Assembly (NCBI GenBank): GCA_026874595.1
Contig: CM049306.1
Span: 83,912,142-83,976,141, forward strand
Origin: Sipunculus nudus
Lineage: Eukaryota > Annelida > Sipuncula > Golfingiida > Sipunculidae
Direction of reading: 5' to 3'
Length of the DNA stretch: 64,000 nucleotides
The notes below the pieces were generated by a model that saw only the letters and a program-made list of their open reading frames with translations, was not told the origin of the DNA and made no database searches. The translations under genes were made by a program, and so were the position numbers. This document shows positions 51,861-61,389 of the stretch, in pieces. Positions within the stretch are counted from its first letter, which is position 1. Every line of letters begins with the position of its first letter.

Positions 51861-54459
51861 AATTATAATTATAACACTGAATGAGCAAATTAAGTTGAAC
51901 TTGTACTTATACTTATTCGTTGCAAATTTAAGGATGAACATTGCTGCACAAGGATGCTGACCGCTGTATAGTGCCCCATCTTTCTTATATCTCTTCTTCG
52001 CCTCACGATTGCCATATATGACCCACTTCTCGTATAACCTTACATGATGCATAATATTTCATGCAATATAATTGATTGTCCCACATGCTTCTCCTCAAGG
52101 TCGATGTTCATTTCTGTCAACTGTTTTGTTGTAATACTCTCGCTCATAATCGAGCCCCAACTTGGTCAAGCGTTCGCTTAGCTGCATACGCGGCGTAGTA
52201 TATATGGATATCGCCAAATAAAAAGGCAATGACAACATCGAAACTTACTTCGAGAGCCGTGAAAAAAAAGTATAAAATCAAATATGGTATTTATGAGAGG
52301 AAAACTTATCTAATTAGGGGCCTTGGATAGGAATATATACGTATATACGAATAACTCGCAGTTTTATATATATATATATTTTGTTTATGAATGAATATAG
52401 AACTCGATCATGATACTTTGCTACCGCGGTGCTTGAAACTACCTCCTGATCAGAAACAACTAGAATACGGGTAGTCGACAAGCGACTACGTGTATCCGCC
52501 GAAACCAGAGTAGGACGGATGAAATGAGGCATGGTTTGAGTGGCAAGGGGAAATAGAGAGAGGTGTGTTGCATATAAGCATGGATGACTGCAGCCGAAAT
52601 GTGTATGTAGGTGGCGCCACCTGCCACAAAATCCAGAAAGTTATCCAAACTTTTTACAACTGCAAAATTTAGGCAGATAAGTCAAACCACTGCCGAGATA
52701 TGAGTGATTTTACCCCATGGCAGACAAACAGACGGACACTCTGCAAAAAAGGTTGCAGGTGGCGCCACCATTTTTATGTATGAAATAAAGCTATCCAAGG
52801 GCTACATTTGTGCAAATATTTTTTCCTGATTGGTCCAACGAGTCCGAAGATATGGGGTTTATGTGTGGATACAGACGTACAAATGGACGCTAGGCAGAGA
52901 GGAAGGTTAGAGGTCAACCAAAAATGAGGGCGGAGCAGTTCACATGTGACCTGATCATAATTTCGAATTAAAAAAAAATCTGCCCAGTGGTTACGGAGGA
53001 GTTCTTCGGAAACCTATGCGGCGGCGGCGGCGTGCAAATGAAAACATGGTATCCGCAAACTCTGTTTTAGCGGATACAATTACTTGCGTGGCATTTCCTC
53101 CGAGGGTCGGACTGCTAGCAGGTGATACATTGTAACAAGTTTACCCCAGAGGCTGCTGAGTTGACATTGGGGAGAACAAATGCTTTCGATAAAAGAACAT
53201 TTTCGATCTATGATGGATACGACACTTTTTAGCTCAGATATCATAAAGTTATCATTAAGATAAAAGGTTCTTAAAGGGATCTCGAACAGCATAAGACTTA
53301 CCATGACATACCATAGGTCTTCCGTAAGGTATGAATTCCTATTTGGAAACTGTCAAGCAAGTTGACTTTGTGAATTTGAAAGTACAGCTAGAACAAAGGA
53401 AGAACACGCCGCATGTTAGACAATTATCCGATGCACAATTAAGGATAAACGATAATGCTGGCCCCTGTTTAGTGCCCCGTCTTTCTTATATCTCAGGTAA
53501 ATTAATAGTGAATTCAGTGGATGTGCATACATTATCATATATGATCGACTGAATAAAACTGCACTGGATTTATTATAAAAGATAACGACCAATCATGGAT
53601 ATAATATATATATATATATGTGTATGTGTGTGTGTGTGTGTTAAAATCATATTAATGATAATAGTGGTGTGCATTACGTTCCACAGTGGATCTCTGTGCC
53701 ATTCGCCATGACCCACCCGGCAGTGAGTTCCGTGAGCAGTACGTCAGCCAGATGGCTTGGCAGCCTGGCGGCGGGACCCGGGGTACTGTCGTATATAGAC
53801 AGCTACCTGCTGATCATAATGGGCGGGATACCGTGGCAGGTACAAGTATTATGACTTTTTATTAAGTTGAACACGAACGTAGAGGGTCAGAATTTTAAGT
53901 ACTGTAATCTAAGTGTAAGATCTATGTATACCGCGGTGAGACGTTGATACCGATATAACATCGTAGTTTAATGACATCTGACAAAACCATGTACTACATA
54001 ATGTTTGCATATCAGTACAAACTATTATTGTCTGTGGAATTATTAATAAGCAAACAGATGTTAGGGTGGTATAACACCTCTTTTTTTCTGCAAGGTTATA
54101 GTGATATAATCCTCTTGTGAACTGTCATGTTTTATATTTATAACGTTATATGGTAATCAATTAGTTACAATTTTAGGATACATGATATTACATTTTACGT
54201 GTTTTTTATTGTTTTACGCGGTTTATAAATTGTATTTATTATTTAGTGAGGAATAATGGGCAATATATCATGCAATGGCGATAGATATAATTCATAACTT
54301 CGAATTTCATGCTGATGTCGTTATCTGATAATCGCCCGGGTGCAACGACGTAAAACTCGGAGTAATAACACGATGCTCCAAGGTGCCTAACATTTAAGTA
54401 ATCTGCTCTACCTTAAGTGTATCGAGCACTATACTACAAGCAATGGAACCTACTTAGGA

Positions 54460-54510
<51 letters not shown>

Positions 54511-57500
54511 TGTACATTTTTATGTATACTAATAATCGTACATACATATATGTATACAATTTTTATTATTATAAATAAAGAATGAGTGCAAGTTGTCAGG
54601 TAATGACATGTGTATATTTTCAGGTGTATTTCCAACGAGTTCTGGCTGCCAAAGACAGCAGGACAGCCAAACTGTTGTCGTATATTGCTGGTGTTGGCTG
54701 TGTCATCATGGCTGTACCAGCCGCCCTGATCGGCACTATAGCAGCATCAACAGGTCTTAACCTATCTACCTATCATAGCCTACATTCTACCTATCATAAC
54801 CTACATTCTACCTGTCATAGCCTACATTCTATCTGTCATAGCCTACATTCTACCTATAATAGCCTACAAGCTACCTATCATAGCCTACATTCTACCTATC
54901 ACAGCCTACATGCTACCTATCACAGCCTACATTCTACCTATCACAGCCTACTTTCTACCTTTCATAGCCTACGTTCTCATACTATCATAACTTTACCTAT
55001 CATAGCCTATACATTCTCATTTTATCACAACTTGCGCAGTGCAGCGATTTGTAGTCAAACTGGCGACACCTGTCAGCGACGACGGATACTAGTCTCCATG
55101 GCAAACTTCTTATACTCTTGGACCTTTCCCTAATTCATACGACATCTATCGGTGACGACCTAATTTACAGTTCGGGTATGATACATGGACAAGATTGATC
55201 ATCATACGTAAAGTATAAAAAAATTATTACGTTATAAATTACCATATTTCATGACGATGTTTATGTCGACCCTCTAAAATCTATAAGTCTCGCCAACCGG
55301 TCAATGCCCGAACATCTATTAATTTTTCCTGCAGATAACCAGATTTCTCCAGTCATTTTTGGTCACCACTGATTTCGTCTCCAGGATTATTATTCGCGTC
55401 AAAAATGATAAAGAGAATGAATGGTAGGCTGTAAATCGGTTCCGTCATCACATCTCCCGAATATTCCGGCCGGATTGTTGCAGCCCATTTATCCTGCCGG
55501 ATTAAACAAGTGGCCCATGGGCCATGACGCTCAGCTAATTTTGACTGGGTGCTCATGTTTTTTATTAATGTTATATATTATCTGTGAGAATAACCTATGG
55601 CCAAAGTTACAGTGTTAAAAAAATGGACATTAAAATGTCAGGTACGAGGTAACCAGGCCTAATGGATCCAATTTGTGCCCCGTCTGTCTGGGTGCTAAAA
55701 ATAATGTTTCAGCCTGTAGGTCACAAAATATAGGTCACCATGACCTATTTTCAGGCTTCCAAGGAGATTTGCATAGAAACTCCCAGGATATTGTTTTAAA
55801 AGATTCTTGGCCTCACATAAACGATTTGACCCCAACTGACATTTAGAGTGCTCGAAATCATGGTTTCAGCCTGTAGGTCACAAAATATAGGTCACCATGA
55901 CCTATTTTCAAGTTTCAAAGGAGATTTGCCTAGGACCTCCCTAAATGTCGCGTTGGAGGATTCTAATCCTTATCGATTCAATTTGTGCCCCGTCTGACTT
56001 TCTGATGCTAAAAAACCTTGTTTTCGGCCAGAAGGTCATTTCATATAGGTCATCATGACCTAATTTTAGGTTTCCAAGGAGATTTGCCTAGAAACTCCCG
56101 GGATATTTAGTTAGAAGATTTTAGGCCTCACAGATACCATTTGTCCCCATCTGACATTCTGGGTGCTCATATGACATCTTTTCCCTATAGGTCGCAGCTA
56201 GAATATAGGTCACAGTGACCTTGTTTCAGGTTTCCAAGGACATTTGCCTAGGATCCCCCAAAATATCGGGTGAGGTTTCAAGGCCTAATGGATCTAATTT
56301 GTGCCAAGTCTGACTGTCTGGGTGCTCGAAATCATGTTTTCAGCCTGTAGGTCACAAAATATAGGTCACCATGACCTAATTTCAGGTTTCCAAGGAGATT
56401 TGCCCAGGAACCCTCTGGATGTACAGTTAGAAGTTTCTAGGTCTAACGGTTACGATTTGTGCCCTGTTAACGGACAGTGCCCGGCCGGACGGACGCCGGA
56501 CAAAGGTTGATCGCTATAGCTCAGATGACGTACAGTCAACTGAGCTAAAAAAAAAAAAAAAAAAAAAAAACGACCGGAATAATCGGTATATTGGAGGAGG
56601 GCTTCACTGGGGTATCATTTCACTGATGGTTAATCTAGCTCTTTCAGTGCAGACGAACATTAAGCGCGATGGGCATGCTTATATGAAGAAGGTGAATTCT
56701 TTGAAATAATGACAACTTGAATGTATATATCGCTGAGCGATCATGGTAACTTGCTTTTGATTGTGAAATGTAGACTTGACCTCAATGCACCAGAGCTGGG
56801 GTTTACACGGTTTTTATGTTAACATTGAAGATGTGGATATTAATTTTTTTTCTGTGTTAAGTAGTATTTTAAAAAAAATCTTCGCTGTAGTATATTTTAG
56901 AACAACAAATATGCAAACGTTATATTGCCGTAAGCAAGAAATTGCCGTTGCCCTAACAGGGCGCTCAGCCTTCAAATGGCAATTATTATTTTTTTTGCAA
57001 TTAATAACCCATCTGTTGTTAATATTACAAAGAACGTCCGTTAACTGATGAGTGTACAAAACATGACAGGTCCATACATCAGTGGCAAACCTTTAACATT
57101 CAATCTTCAATACTAACTGTTATTAACATGTTACTATGCTGCAGTGAGGTGTATTCATTTAATTCTAACAACCCCGGTCTGAAATCTATACTAGAATACT
57201 TGCCTATAAATAATTATGTGATAGTTATTTATTATCAGACTATAAGTATTAATAGGCTTTCCCATCATGGCCTTTCCCAACATTGACATGTTATCTGAAA
57301 ATTTTAACTGATTTGTTCCGTAACGTAAAAGTCAACGGGACAAGTGGTCGTTCAACGTACACTTTATAACTTGCATGCATATTGTAGGTTTCACGCTAGG
57401 ACATGTCTGTGCGTCTTTGCGGGGAGCCAGGGTTATTCATGGGACAAATTTCTTTTACTAGGTACACGCATATAGTGTTGTTTATGGGGTCGACAGATGG

Positions 57501-58274
57501 CGCTTTGACAGATCCTTCGAGAAATAATGTCAAATTCCTCAGGATTTATGGGGAAATTATGGAAAATGGTCCCCCCTAGGACACGCTGGGCATTTTTCCC
57601 GACACGGACATTTTCCGTGGTTTTGTCGCACAGGAGTCGCATGACAAAGTTTGAGTGGCCTCACCGTCAATTGTAATTTAGATTTCTTTTATAAATTTTC
57701 ATCATGATGAAGAATCCTCGAGTACGAGTCGGGCAATCGATTTCTCGTACTCCATTTTGTTTCTCGTTTCAGCCGTATCATGCTTATCTGCTGTTTTGTT
57801 CTACAGAGTGGAACGCCACAGACTACGGCCAGGCCGTGGTACCGAAAGAGGAATACGGGCTGATACTGCCGATGGTATTACAGTTCCTCTGTCCGACAGC
57901 AGTGTCCTTTGTCGGACTCGGAGCTGTGTCCGCTGCCGTCATGTCGTCCGCTGACTCGTCCATTTTCTCCGCCAGCTCCATGTTTGCCAAGAATATCTAC
58001 AAACCTCTGCGCGAAGCCGTCTGTGGTCCTGTACGTGTTTTTACTTAACACGTTACATATATCACAATATGCATTTATACATTTCCATGTTTGTGAAGAA
58101 TATCTGCAATTAAAAGCTGCGCGTGAAGCCATATGTCGAGTGAACAACAGGAATGCAGTCTTTTCTCCGCGGTCACACGCAGCGCTCTATGTTTAGTAAC
58201 AGAGCATGATATATTAAGGTATGTGTTGGATCTGAGTCTCTACCGCCAGATATGCCTCAGATATATCACATACC

Positions 58275-58327
<53 letters not shown>

Positions 58328-59045
58328 TTATATTAACGTTTGTATGTATACATACGTATATAAATATAATCTTGAGTACATTTTTAATTCATACAGCTGT
58401 TCGTATTTGATGTTAATAATAACTGGAGAAAAGCGTGAAAATACTTATTTTGCAACAAGTTGTTCACACAAAGAAAACGATTTGTAATAATATTATTGTA
58501 CAGTACGTAAATGAAAAAAAAAATTATATTAATAATAATTTCAGTGCAAGAAATGGGAGGTCACGTGGGTGATGAGATTGGTCGTAATTCTGGCCGCTGC
58601 CGGAGCCGTTGCTATGGCGATCACGGTCAAAAGTGTCTACGGACTATTTATGTTATGCGCCGATTTTGTCTACGTCATCCTGTTCCCCCAGCTGACGTGT
58701 GCATTATTTGTGCCTCACACAAACGTCATCGGGTCGGCGGTAAGTTATGCTCTTGGCTTATTCTTTCGTTTAAGCGGAGGCGACAGCATCCTAGGAATAC
58801 CCGTGCTGATAAAATACCCGTGGTATGACGAAGCAAACAATGTTCAACTCTTCCCTTTCCGGACAATGTCCATGGTCATAGGTTTACTGGTCAACCTGAT
58901 TATTTCTATACCAGCGAGAGGAATACTAAAATCGAAGGTCAATGATGACAATGACTTACCTGTACGACAGAGCACCCAGGAACGAAATGGCACGGATAAC
59001 AAGGGGTATACAGACGGTGACAAACGAGAAAATATGCCGTTGTAA
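33923..59045 (+). CDS. SLC5A7: High-affinity choline transporter 1 (complete, 9 coding exons)
   Basis: Exons 33923-33954, 38774-38955, 39456-39569, 40568-40723, 41260-41408, 53687-53839, 54624-54753, 57807-58030 and 58545-59045 join in phase into 546 residues; human CHT1 has 580. The protein is a sodium- and chloride-dependent symporter with a 13-helix SLC5 fold. It takes choline back into cholinergic nerve endings for acetylcholine synthesis. Family-defining stretches: [14 protein letters not shown] (residues about 72-85), [69 protein letters not shown] and [12 protein letters not shown]-glycosylation sequons occur at the N-terminus (MNNTTD) and in the loop EWNATDYG, where human has WNQTAYG. 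The tail after the last helix is short. The start is the ATG at 33923 (A at -3), separated by a 4.8-kb intron from exon 2, which itself has no usable Met. Introns carry many repeats. Confidence 0.93.
34060..36985. repeat. Family G tandem-array repeat complex in SLC5A7 intron 1
   Basis: Diverged units of about 300-350 bp recur, with the phrase ACAGACAGACATACTGACAA or variants at about 34400, 35165, 35865, 36195 and 36505, and a phrase like TTGACCTTTGGCCTATT. Sequences AGACGACCATATGTCGAGCG (34101) and AGACCACCAGAGGTCGAGTG (35562), each followed by CTTACCGGAAA-like bases, may be unit or element ends. It ends near a poly-C run at 36945. Confidence 0.55.
37110..38620 (-). mobile_element. Family F tandem-array element, inverted copy
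   Basis: Matches the reverse complement of the F copy at 42366-44930. GTAGGTGGCACCACC, then a 'TCTTG..TACA' phrase, lies at 37304. ATGGGTTAATGTACTGATAA near 37830 corresponds to the TCAGTACATTAACCCATAAT stretch at 42884. Edges are approximate. Confidence 0.5.
38774..38955 (+). CDS. SLC5A7: SLC5A7 exon 2: TM1 and start of TM2
   Basis: Acceptor TTGTAG, donor GTCAGT. It encodes [20 protein letters not shown] (first helix), then [20 protein letters not shown]. It ends with one base of the Ala codon of 'TATW'. Confidence 0.93.
39456..39569 (+). CDS. SLC5A7: SLC5A7 exon 3: [15 protein letters not shown] signature
   Basis: Acceptor TTACAG, donor GTAAGT. It encodes [18 protein letters not shown] and [16 protein letters not shown]. 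The residue at the position of human Ile89, a known polymorphic site affecting transport rate, is Leu here. Confidence 0.95.
40568..40723 (+). CDS. SLC5A7: SLC5A7 exon 4
   Basis: Acceptor CTACAG, donor GTACGC. It encodes [19 protein letters not shown] and [14 protein letters not shown], matching the human 'KGYVTMLDP' and 'GEMFWAAAIFSALG' segments. Confidence 0.95.
41260..41408 (+). CDS. SLC5A7: SLC5A7 exon 5
   Basis: Acceptor TTTCAG, donor GTAAGG. It encodes [20 protein letters not shown], then [16 protein letters not shown]. The next codon is the Trp at the start of exon 6, 12.3 kb away; human reads GLWISVPFA across this point. Confidence 0.95.
41455..41529. repeat. (AT)n-(GT)n compound microsatellite
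   Basis: About 35 bp of AT followed by about 40 bp of GT, 46 bp downstream of exon 5. Confidence 0.97.
42366..44930 (+). mobile_element. Family F tandem-array element with internal 258-bp duplication
   Basis: Starts TTAGCGAACCTGTGAGCTAA, then GTCGTCCGTCCGCCG. It ends in an (AAAT)n-like tail at 44907-44930. Units carry GTGGCGCCACCTGC (42985) or CTGGTGGCGCCACCTACAAT (44655) and TTTGATATATCAGCCT-like phrases. Within it, 43453-43710 and 43711-43967 are two tandem copies of about 258 bp. No coding capacity. Confidence 0.55.
45718..48284 (+). mobile_element. Family A element (copy 3) with recent higher-order amplification
   Basis: Starts TAGCTCAGCTGACCGAAAGT, then GAGCTATAGCGATC and GTCCGTC. It ends TCAGCTGAGCGTCATGGCC, then CATGGGCCACTTGTT. 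Units begin at GCATTGATCACCATGATTCT: 46001, 46234, 46574, 46807, 47147 and 47474. The alternating 233/340-bp spacing shows a 573-bp higher-order unit repeated almost identically. Most units have CTGGTGGCGCCACCTGTATT. Confidence 0.75.
48734..49420. mobile_element. Foldback-type element with long, internally repetitive inverted ends
   Basis: The left arm starts AAAGGTGCTTTTCCATTAGTG and carries repeated TGCGTAGTCCG(C/T)A. The right arm ends with the inverse: TACGGACTACGCAT repeats, then CACTTATGGAAAACCACCTTT. Arms of roughly 130-190 bp flank about 350 bp of non-coding centre. No clear target duplication. Confidence 0.65.
50041..50053. repeat. Left target-site duplication of the LINE
   Basis: ATATAACGTATTA, identical to 51303-51315. 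Confidence 0.8.
50054..51302 (+). mobile_element. 5'-truncated non-LTR retrotransposon (LINE), 3' end of the RT ORF
   Basis: Two adjoining open stretches (to a stop at about 50514, then from about 50532 in another frame) encode the C-terminal part of a reverse-transcriptase ORF, broken at an A-run. The second ends with [15 protein letters not shown] and the zinc-binding pattern C-x2-C-x7-H-x4-C ([17 protein letters not shown], 50811-50861), typical of the zf-RVT domain after the RT. An A-rich tail ends at 51302, and a 13-bp duplication flanks the copy. The RT core is absent, as in most 5'-truncated copies. Confidence 0.82.
51303..51315. repeat. Right target-site duplication of the LINE
   Basis: ATATAACGTATTA, following the A-rich tail. 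Confidence 0.8.
51787..51858. repeat. (AT)n microsatellite
   Basis: About 72 bp of AT. Confidence 0.98.
52457..53078 (-). mobile_element. Family B Helitron-like element (copy 2), inverted
   Basis: Reading on the - strand, it starts TGTATCCGCTAAAACAGAG, then TTTGCGGATAC (terminal hairpin). It ends with a perfect GTAGTCG..CGACTAC hairpin, then CCGTATTCTAG followed by T. This is the Helitron 3' pattern. It carries two GGTGGCGCCACC palindromes (about 52611 and 52759). It is about half the length of copy 1, with fewer internal units. Confidence 0.65.
53687..53839 (+). CDS. SLC5A7: SLC5A7 exon 6
   Basis: 51 codons after TTCCACAG. It encodes [13 protein letters not shown] and [18 protein letters not shown], with phase 0 on both sides. 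The loop between them is shorter and Ser/Ala-rich compared with human. Confidence 0.95.
54462..54507. repeat. (AT)n microsatellite
   Basis: 46 bp of AT, 116 bp before exon 7. Confidence 0.97.
54624..54753 (+). CDS. SLC5A7: SLC5A7 exon 7
   Basis: Acceptor TTTCAG. It encodes [20 protein letters not shown] and [14 protein letters not shown]. The donor GTCTTA is weak, and a 21-bp minisatellite begins 12 bp further on in the same open frame, so retention would extend the protein with heptad repeats to a stop at 55133. Confidence 0.92.
54765..55020 (+). repeat. 21-bp minisatellite at the start of SLC5A7 intron 7
   Basis: Roughly ten copies of CTACCTATCATAGCCTACAT plus one base, degenerate at the 3' end. 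Each unit is seven codons, and the array is open in the frame of exon 7, reading as repeats of STYHSLH. Confidence 0.93.
55505..56570 (-). mobile_element. Family A-ended element with a different core (copy 4, inverted)
   Basis: Left AACAAGTGGCCCATGGGCCA, then TGACGCTCAGCT; right GATCGCTATAGCTCAGATGA, then CAACTGAGCT and 24 A residues. The ends match family A, but the core is a separate tandem array of about 180-200 bp units: ATATAGGTCACCATGACCTA, TTTCCAAGGAGATTTGCC, GTCTGGGTGCT. It lacks the GGTGGCGCCACC palindrome. Confidence 0.65.
57807..58030 (+). CDS. SLC5A7: SLC5A7 exon 8: SSADSSI core
   Basis: Acceptor CTACAG, donor GTACGT. It encodes [20 protein letters not shown], then [20 protein letters not shown] and SSMFAKNIY, the most conserved part of CHT1. 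Confidence 0.96.
58278..58323. repeat. (TA)n microsatellite
   Basis: 46 bp of TA in the last SLC5A7 intron. Confidence 0.97.
58545..59045 (+). CDS. SLC5A7: SLC5A7 exon 9: last helices, cytoplasmic tail and stop
   Basis: Acceptor TTTCAG. It encodes [20 protein letters not shown], then [20 protein letters not shown] and [19 protein letters not shown]. The tail from about residue 500 ([20 protein letters not shown] and on to ENMPL) is hydrophilic. It contains no counterpart of the human dileucine-like DKTILV endocytosis motif. Stop TAA at 59043-59045. Confidence 0.95.
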   Translation, partial: CKKWEVTWVMRLVVILAAAGAVAMAITVKSVYGLFMLCADFVYVILFPQLTCALFVPHTNVIGSAVSYALGLFFRLSGGDSILGIPVLIKYPWYDEANNVQLFPFRTMSMVIGLLVNLIISIPARGILKSKVNDDNDLPVRQSTQERNGTDNKGYTDGDKRENMPL

Positions 59046-61380
59046 TAAAAAAAAAAAACTTCCGAGGAGTAGTGTTGGTTTAACTTTCGAATATTTCTAG
59101 GCTTTCAGAAATAACTGATTATTTGATCAAAAAAAAGCAGTGCACAAAATGTAATAACCTAGTTCGACGTTATAAGTGTCTTCATGCCAATATCTAAAAG
59201 TATATGATACCATGGAACGGTACAGTGCAATCATACACTGTGCTTTTGCCTTTTGAAATCAGCTCGGCTAAATCAAACCAAAGACATTCACTACGCTTCG
59301 ACCTTTGAAATCAGCTCGGCTAATTCAAAACAAAAGTTTTGATTTAGCCGAGCTGATTTCTAAAGGCCGAGGCGTAGTGAACGAGGTGCATTGCGGGAGG
59401 ATCTGCTTTTGGTAGCTTAAGCAAAGGGGATCCACAAAATGTTGGCAAGGTTTAATAAGATTCTACTATATCATAATGTAATTAATACACTGATATCTCA
59501 TAATTTGCAGAAGTCATTTTTGGAAAAATATAGCCAACCTTGTGGCTTTGTTACACAAATAATTGTGTGAATTACGCGACGTCAGTGACAAGTTAACTGT
59601 ATGTGGGTTCACCCTATAAAAGACTTGTATTCAGTGATTTTTTAAATGTTGGTTCAATGCAAGTACCAAAAGCTGCATTATCGTGTCATGTCCAATGATT
59701 TCGATTTCTTGGCAATTACGTCGCTTAATAGGGCCTACGTACATACAAAATTAACAAGCTGTCGCTCTATCATTCTTATGATCAAGTTGCATATTTATAC
59801 ATTTTATTCAAAATAAGAGTGCTCCTTAAACTGAAATATTTATGCCTTTTTGTTGTAGTTGCTTTTTAGGGTGATATATTATTTAATCAATTTGTAAAGT
59901 GCACATGGATCGTCTTCTAATTGTGAAATATTGCACTACCTAGCGAGGAATGAATTTAAAGGGAACAGTGCTATACATATATGCTATTCTCTGCTATACG
60001 TATTATAGTTATCATTGAAACTATAAAAGAATAAGTCAAGGCCAGATTCGTTATCTTCTTGTGTATTGTGAACCATGTGAGAAACATAAAGCTTCATTCA
60101 TTTGTTATACATGCAGCAATATTGAAGACAGAACCTGACCTCCAAGCGAATCGATAATTTGACGACTAAGAAGTCTTAGCACTGATTTAATATTAAAATA
60201 CATGTATGGTGGCTGCATAATTAATTAAAAGAGTTGAAACAGTCTACCGACCATAAATGTAATGCCCAACACCCGATTTATACAATGGCGCCATGTGACG
60301 TCATTATTCTATGACACGTCATGATGTGAATCTCGCTATGACAAGAGTTAAACACACTGTATTTGTGTACGTGCGAATTGACGACACTGACGTTAACGCT
60401 CATGTGAAACCAATGGCAATGCGTGTCAGATTACATACATGCAGGTTACTCTAATTGTAAATGGCAATGTAAAGTTTTGAATTGCCGTGCTAGTTTGTTA
60501 TATACTGACAGAAAAAAGTAATGTAAATGCTTTACACCTTTTTTCAAGAATAGCTTTTTGCAGATTCTTGTACACTAGCTTTCGGCTGCTCGGCCCCCTT
60601 CCTCAGGTGTGAATGGAGCTGTTCCTCAGGTAGCAGTTCTCAGTGTTGTCCCGTTGACAAGAATAGCCTATGAGGACTATTAAGTGGTGTCCGTGCTGGA
60701 TCAATAAGGGGAACAGTGGATTAGTGAACGTACATAATTACCAGGAACCAGATGTTTGAATGTTGTGGTTACTGATCCTGTATAAGCCAAGGAGTGTTCC
60801 AAGTCCCTAATTGTTGTGTAAATATGTAAAAATCAAGATCATATTTATCGTGCATTAACGAAAGAAGCATCCTAATCCTAATGTTATAAATATTTATTAT
60901 TCTCAATTTTCATGTTTACGTGCAAATCTTATCGTTACTTTTCATATAAGTAGTTTGCAAATAATGTGGTATTCACTCACTGCTCTTGTCCATCCTTGAG
61001 AGAACATTCCTTTTTCCTCTTCATTTTTTAAAAAATCTTATCACTTTAAGTTGGTTGAGGGAGCAGCTCATCGTCTATCAGGAATGTCTACGTATTCTTA
61101 TTTTATTTTATATACAATATATATATATATATATGTGTGTGTGGGTGTGTTTGTATAACCGAACTTTAACCTGTTACTGTTCAGATTAGCCTGCGGATTG
61201 TCACACTCCTACTGTTCAGATTAATTTTGCATTTTTTCAACATTTTGACATGAATCCATATAAGAAACATTAACTCAGTAACCGTTCAAGGTATCTTTGT
61301 GAAATTTTCAGCATTGACTGTCATGTATATGTCCTTTATGTTATTTTATTTATTTTCTACATACCTGGTTTGATATGTAT
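59046..61380. other. 3' flank of SLC5A7
   Basis: Apart from the hairpin I see no gene. A clear poly(A) signal could not be chosen; AATAAA at 59044 overlaps the stop and is unlikely to be used. The stretch 60560-60620 (TAGCTTTCGGCTGCTCGGCC, then CTTCCTCAGG) recalls Penelope-like element ends, but only weakly. Confidence 0.4.
59286..59382. repeat. Near-perfect long hairpin
   Basis: The 46-base left arm (ATTCACTACGCTTCGACCTT, then GAAATCAGCTCGGCTAATTC) and the right arm (GTTTTGATTTAGCCGAGCTG to GGCGTAGTGAAC) are inverse copies with a few mismatches and a 4-base loop. A third partial copy of the left arm is at 59255-59275. It lies about 240 bp after the SLC5A7 stop, possibly in the 3' UTR. Confidence 0.85.
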
Positions 61381-61389
61381 GTAACTAAG

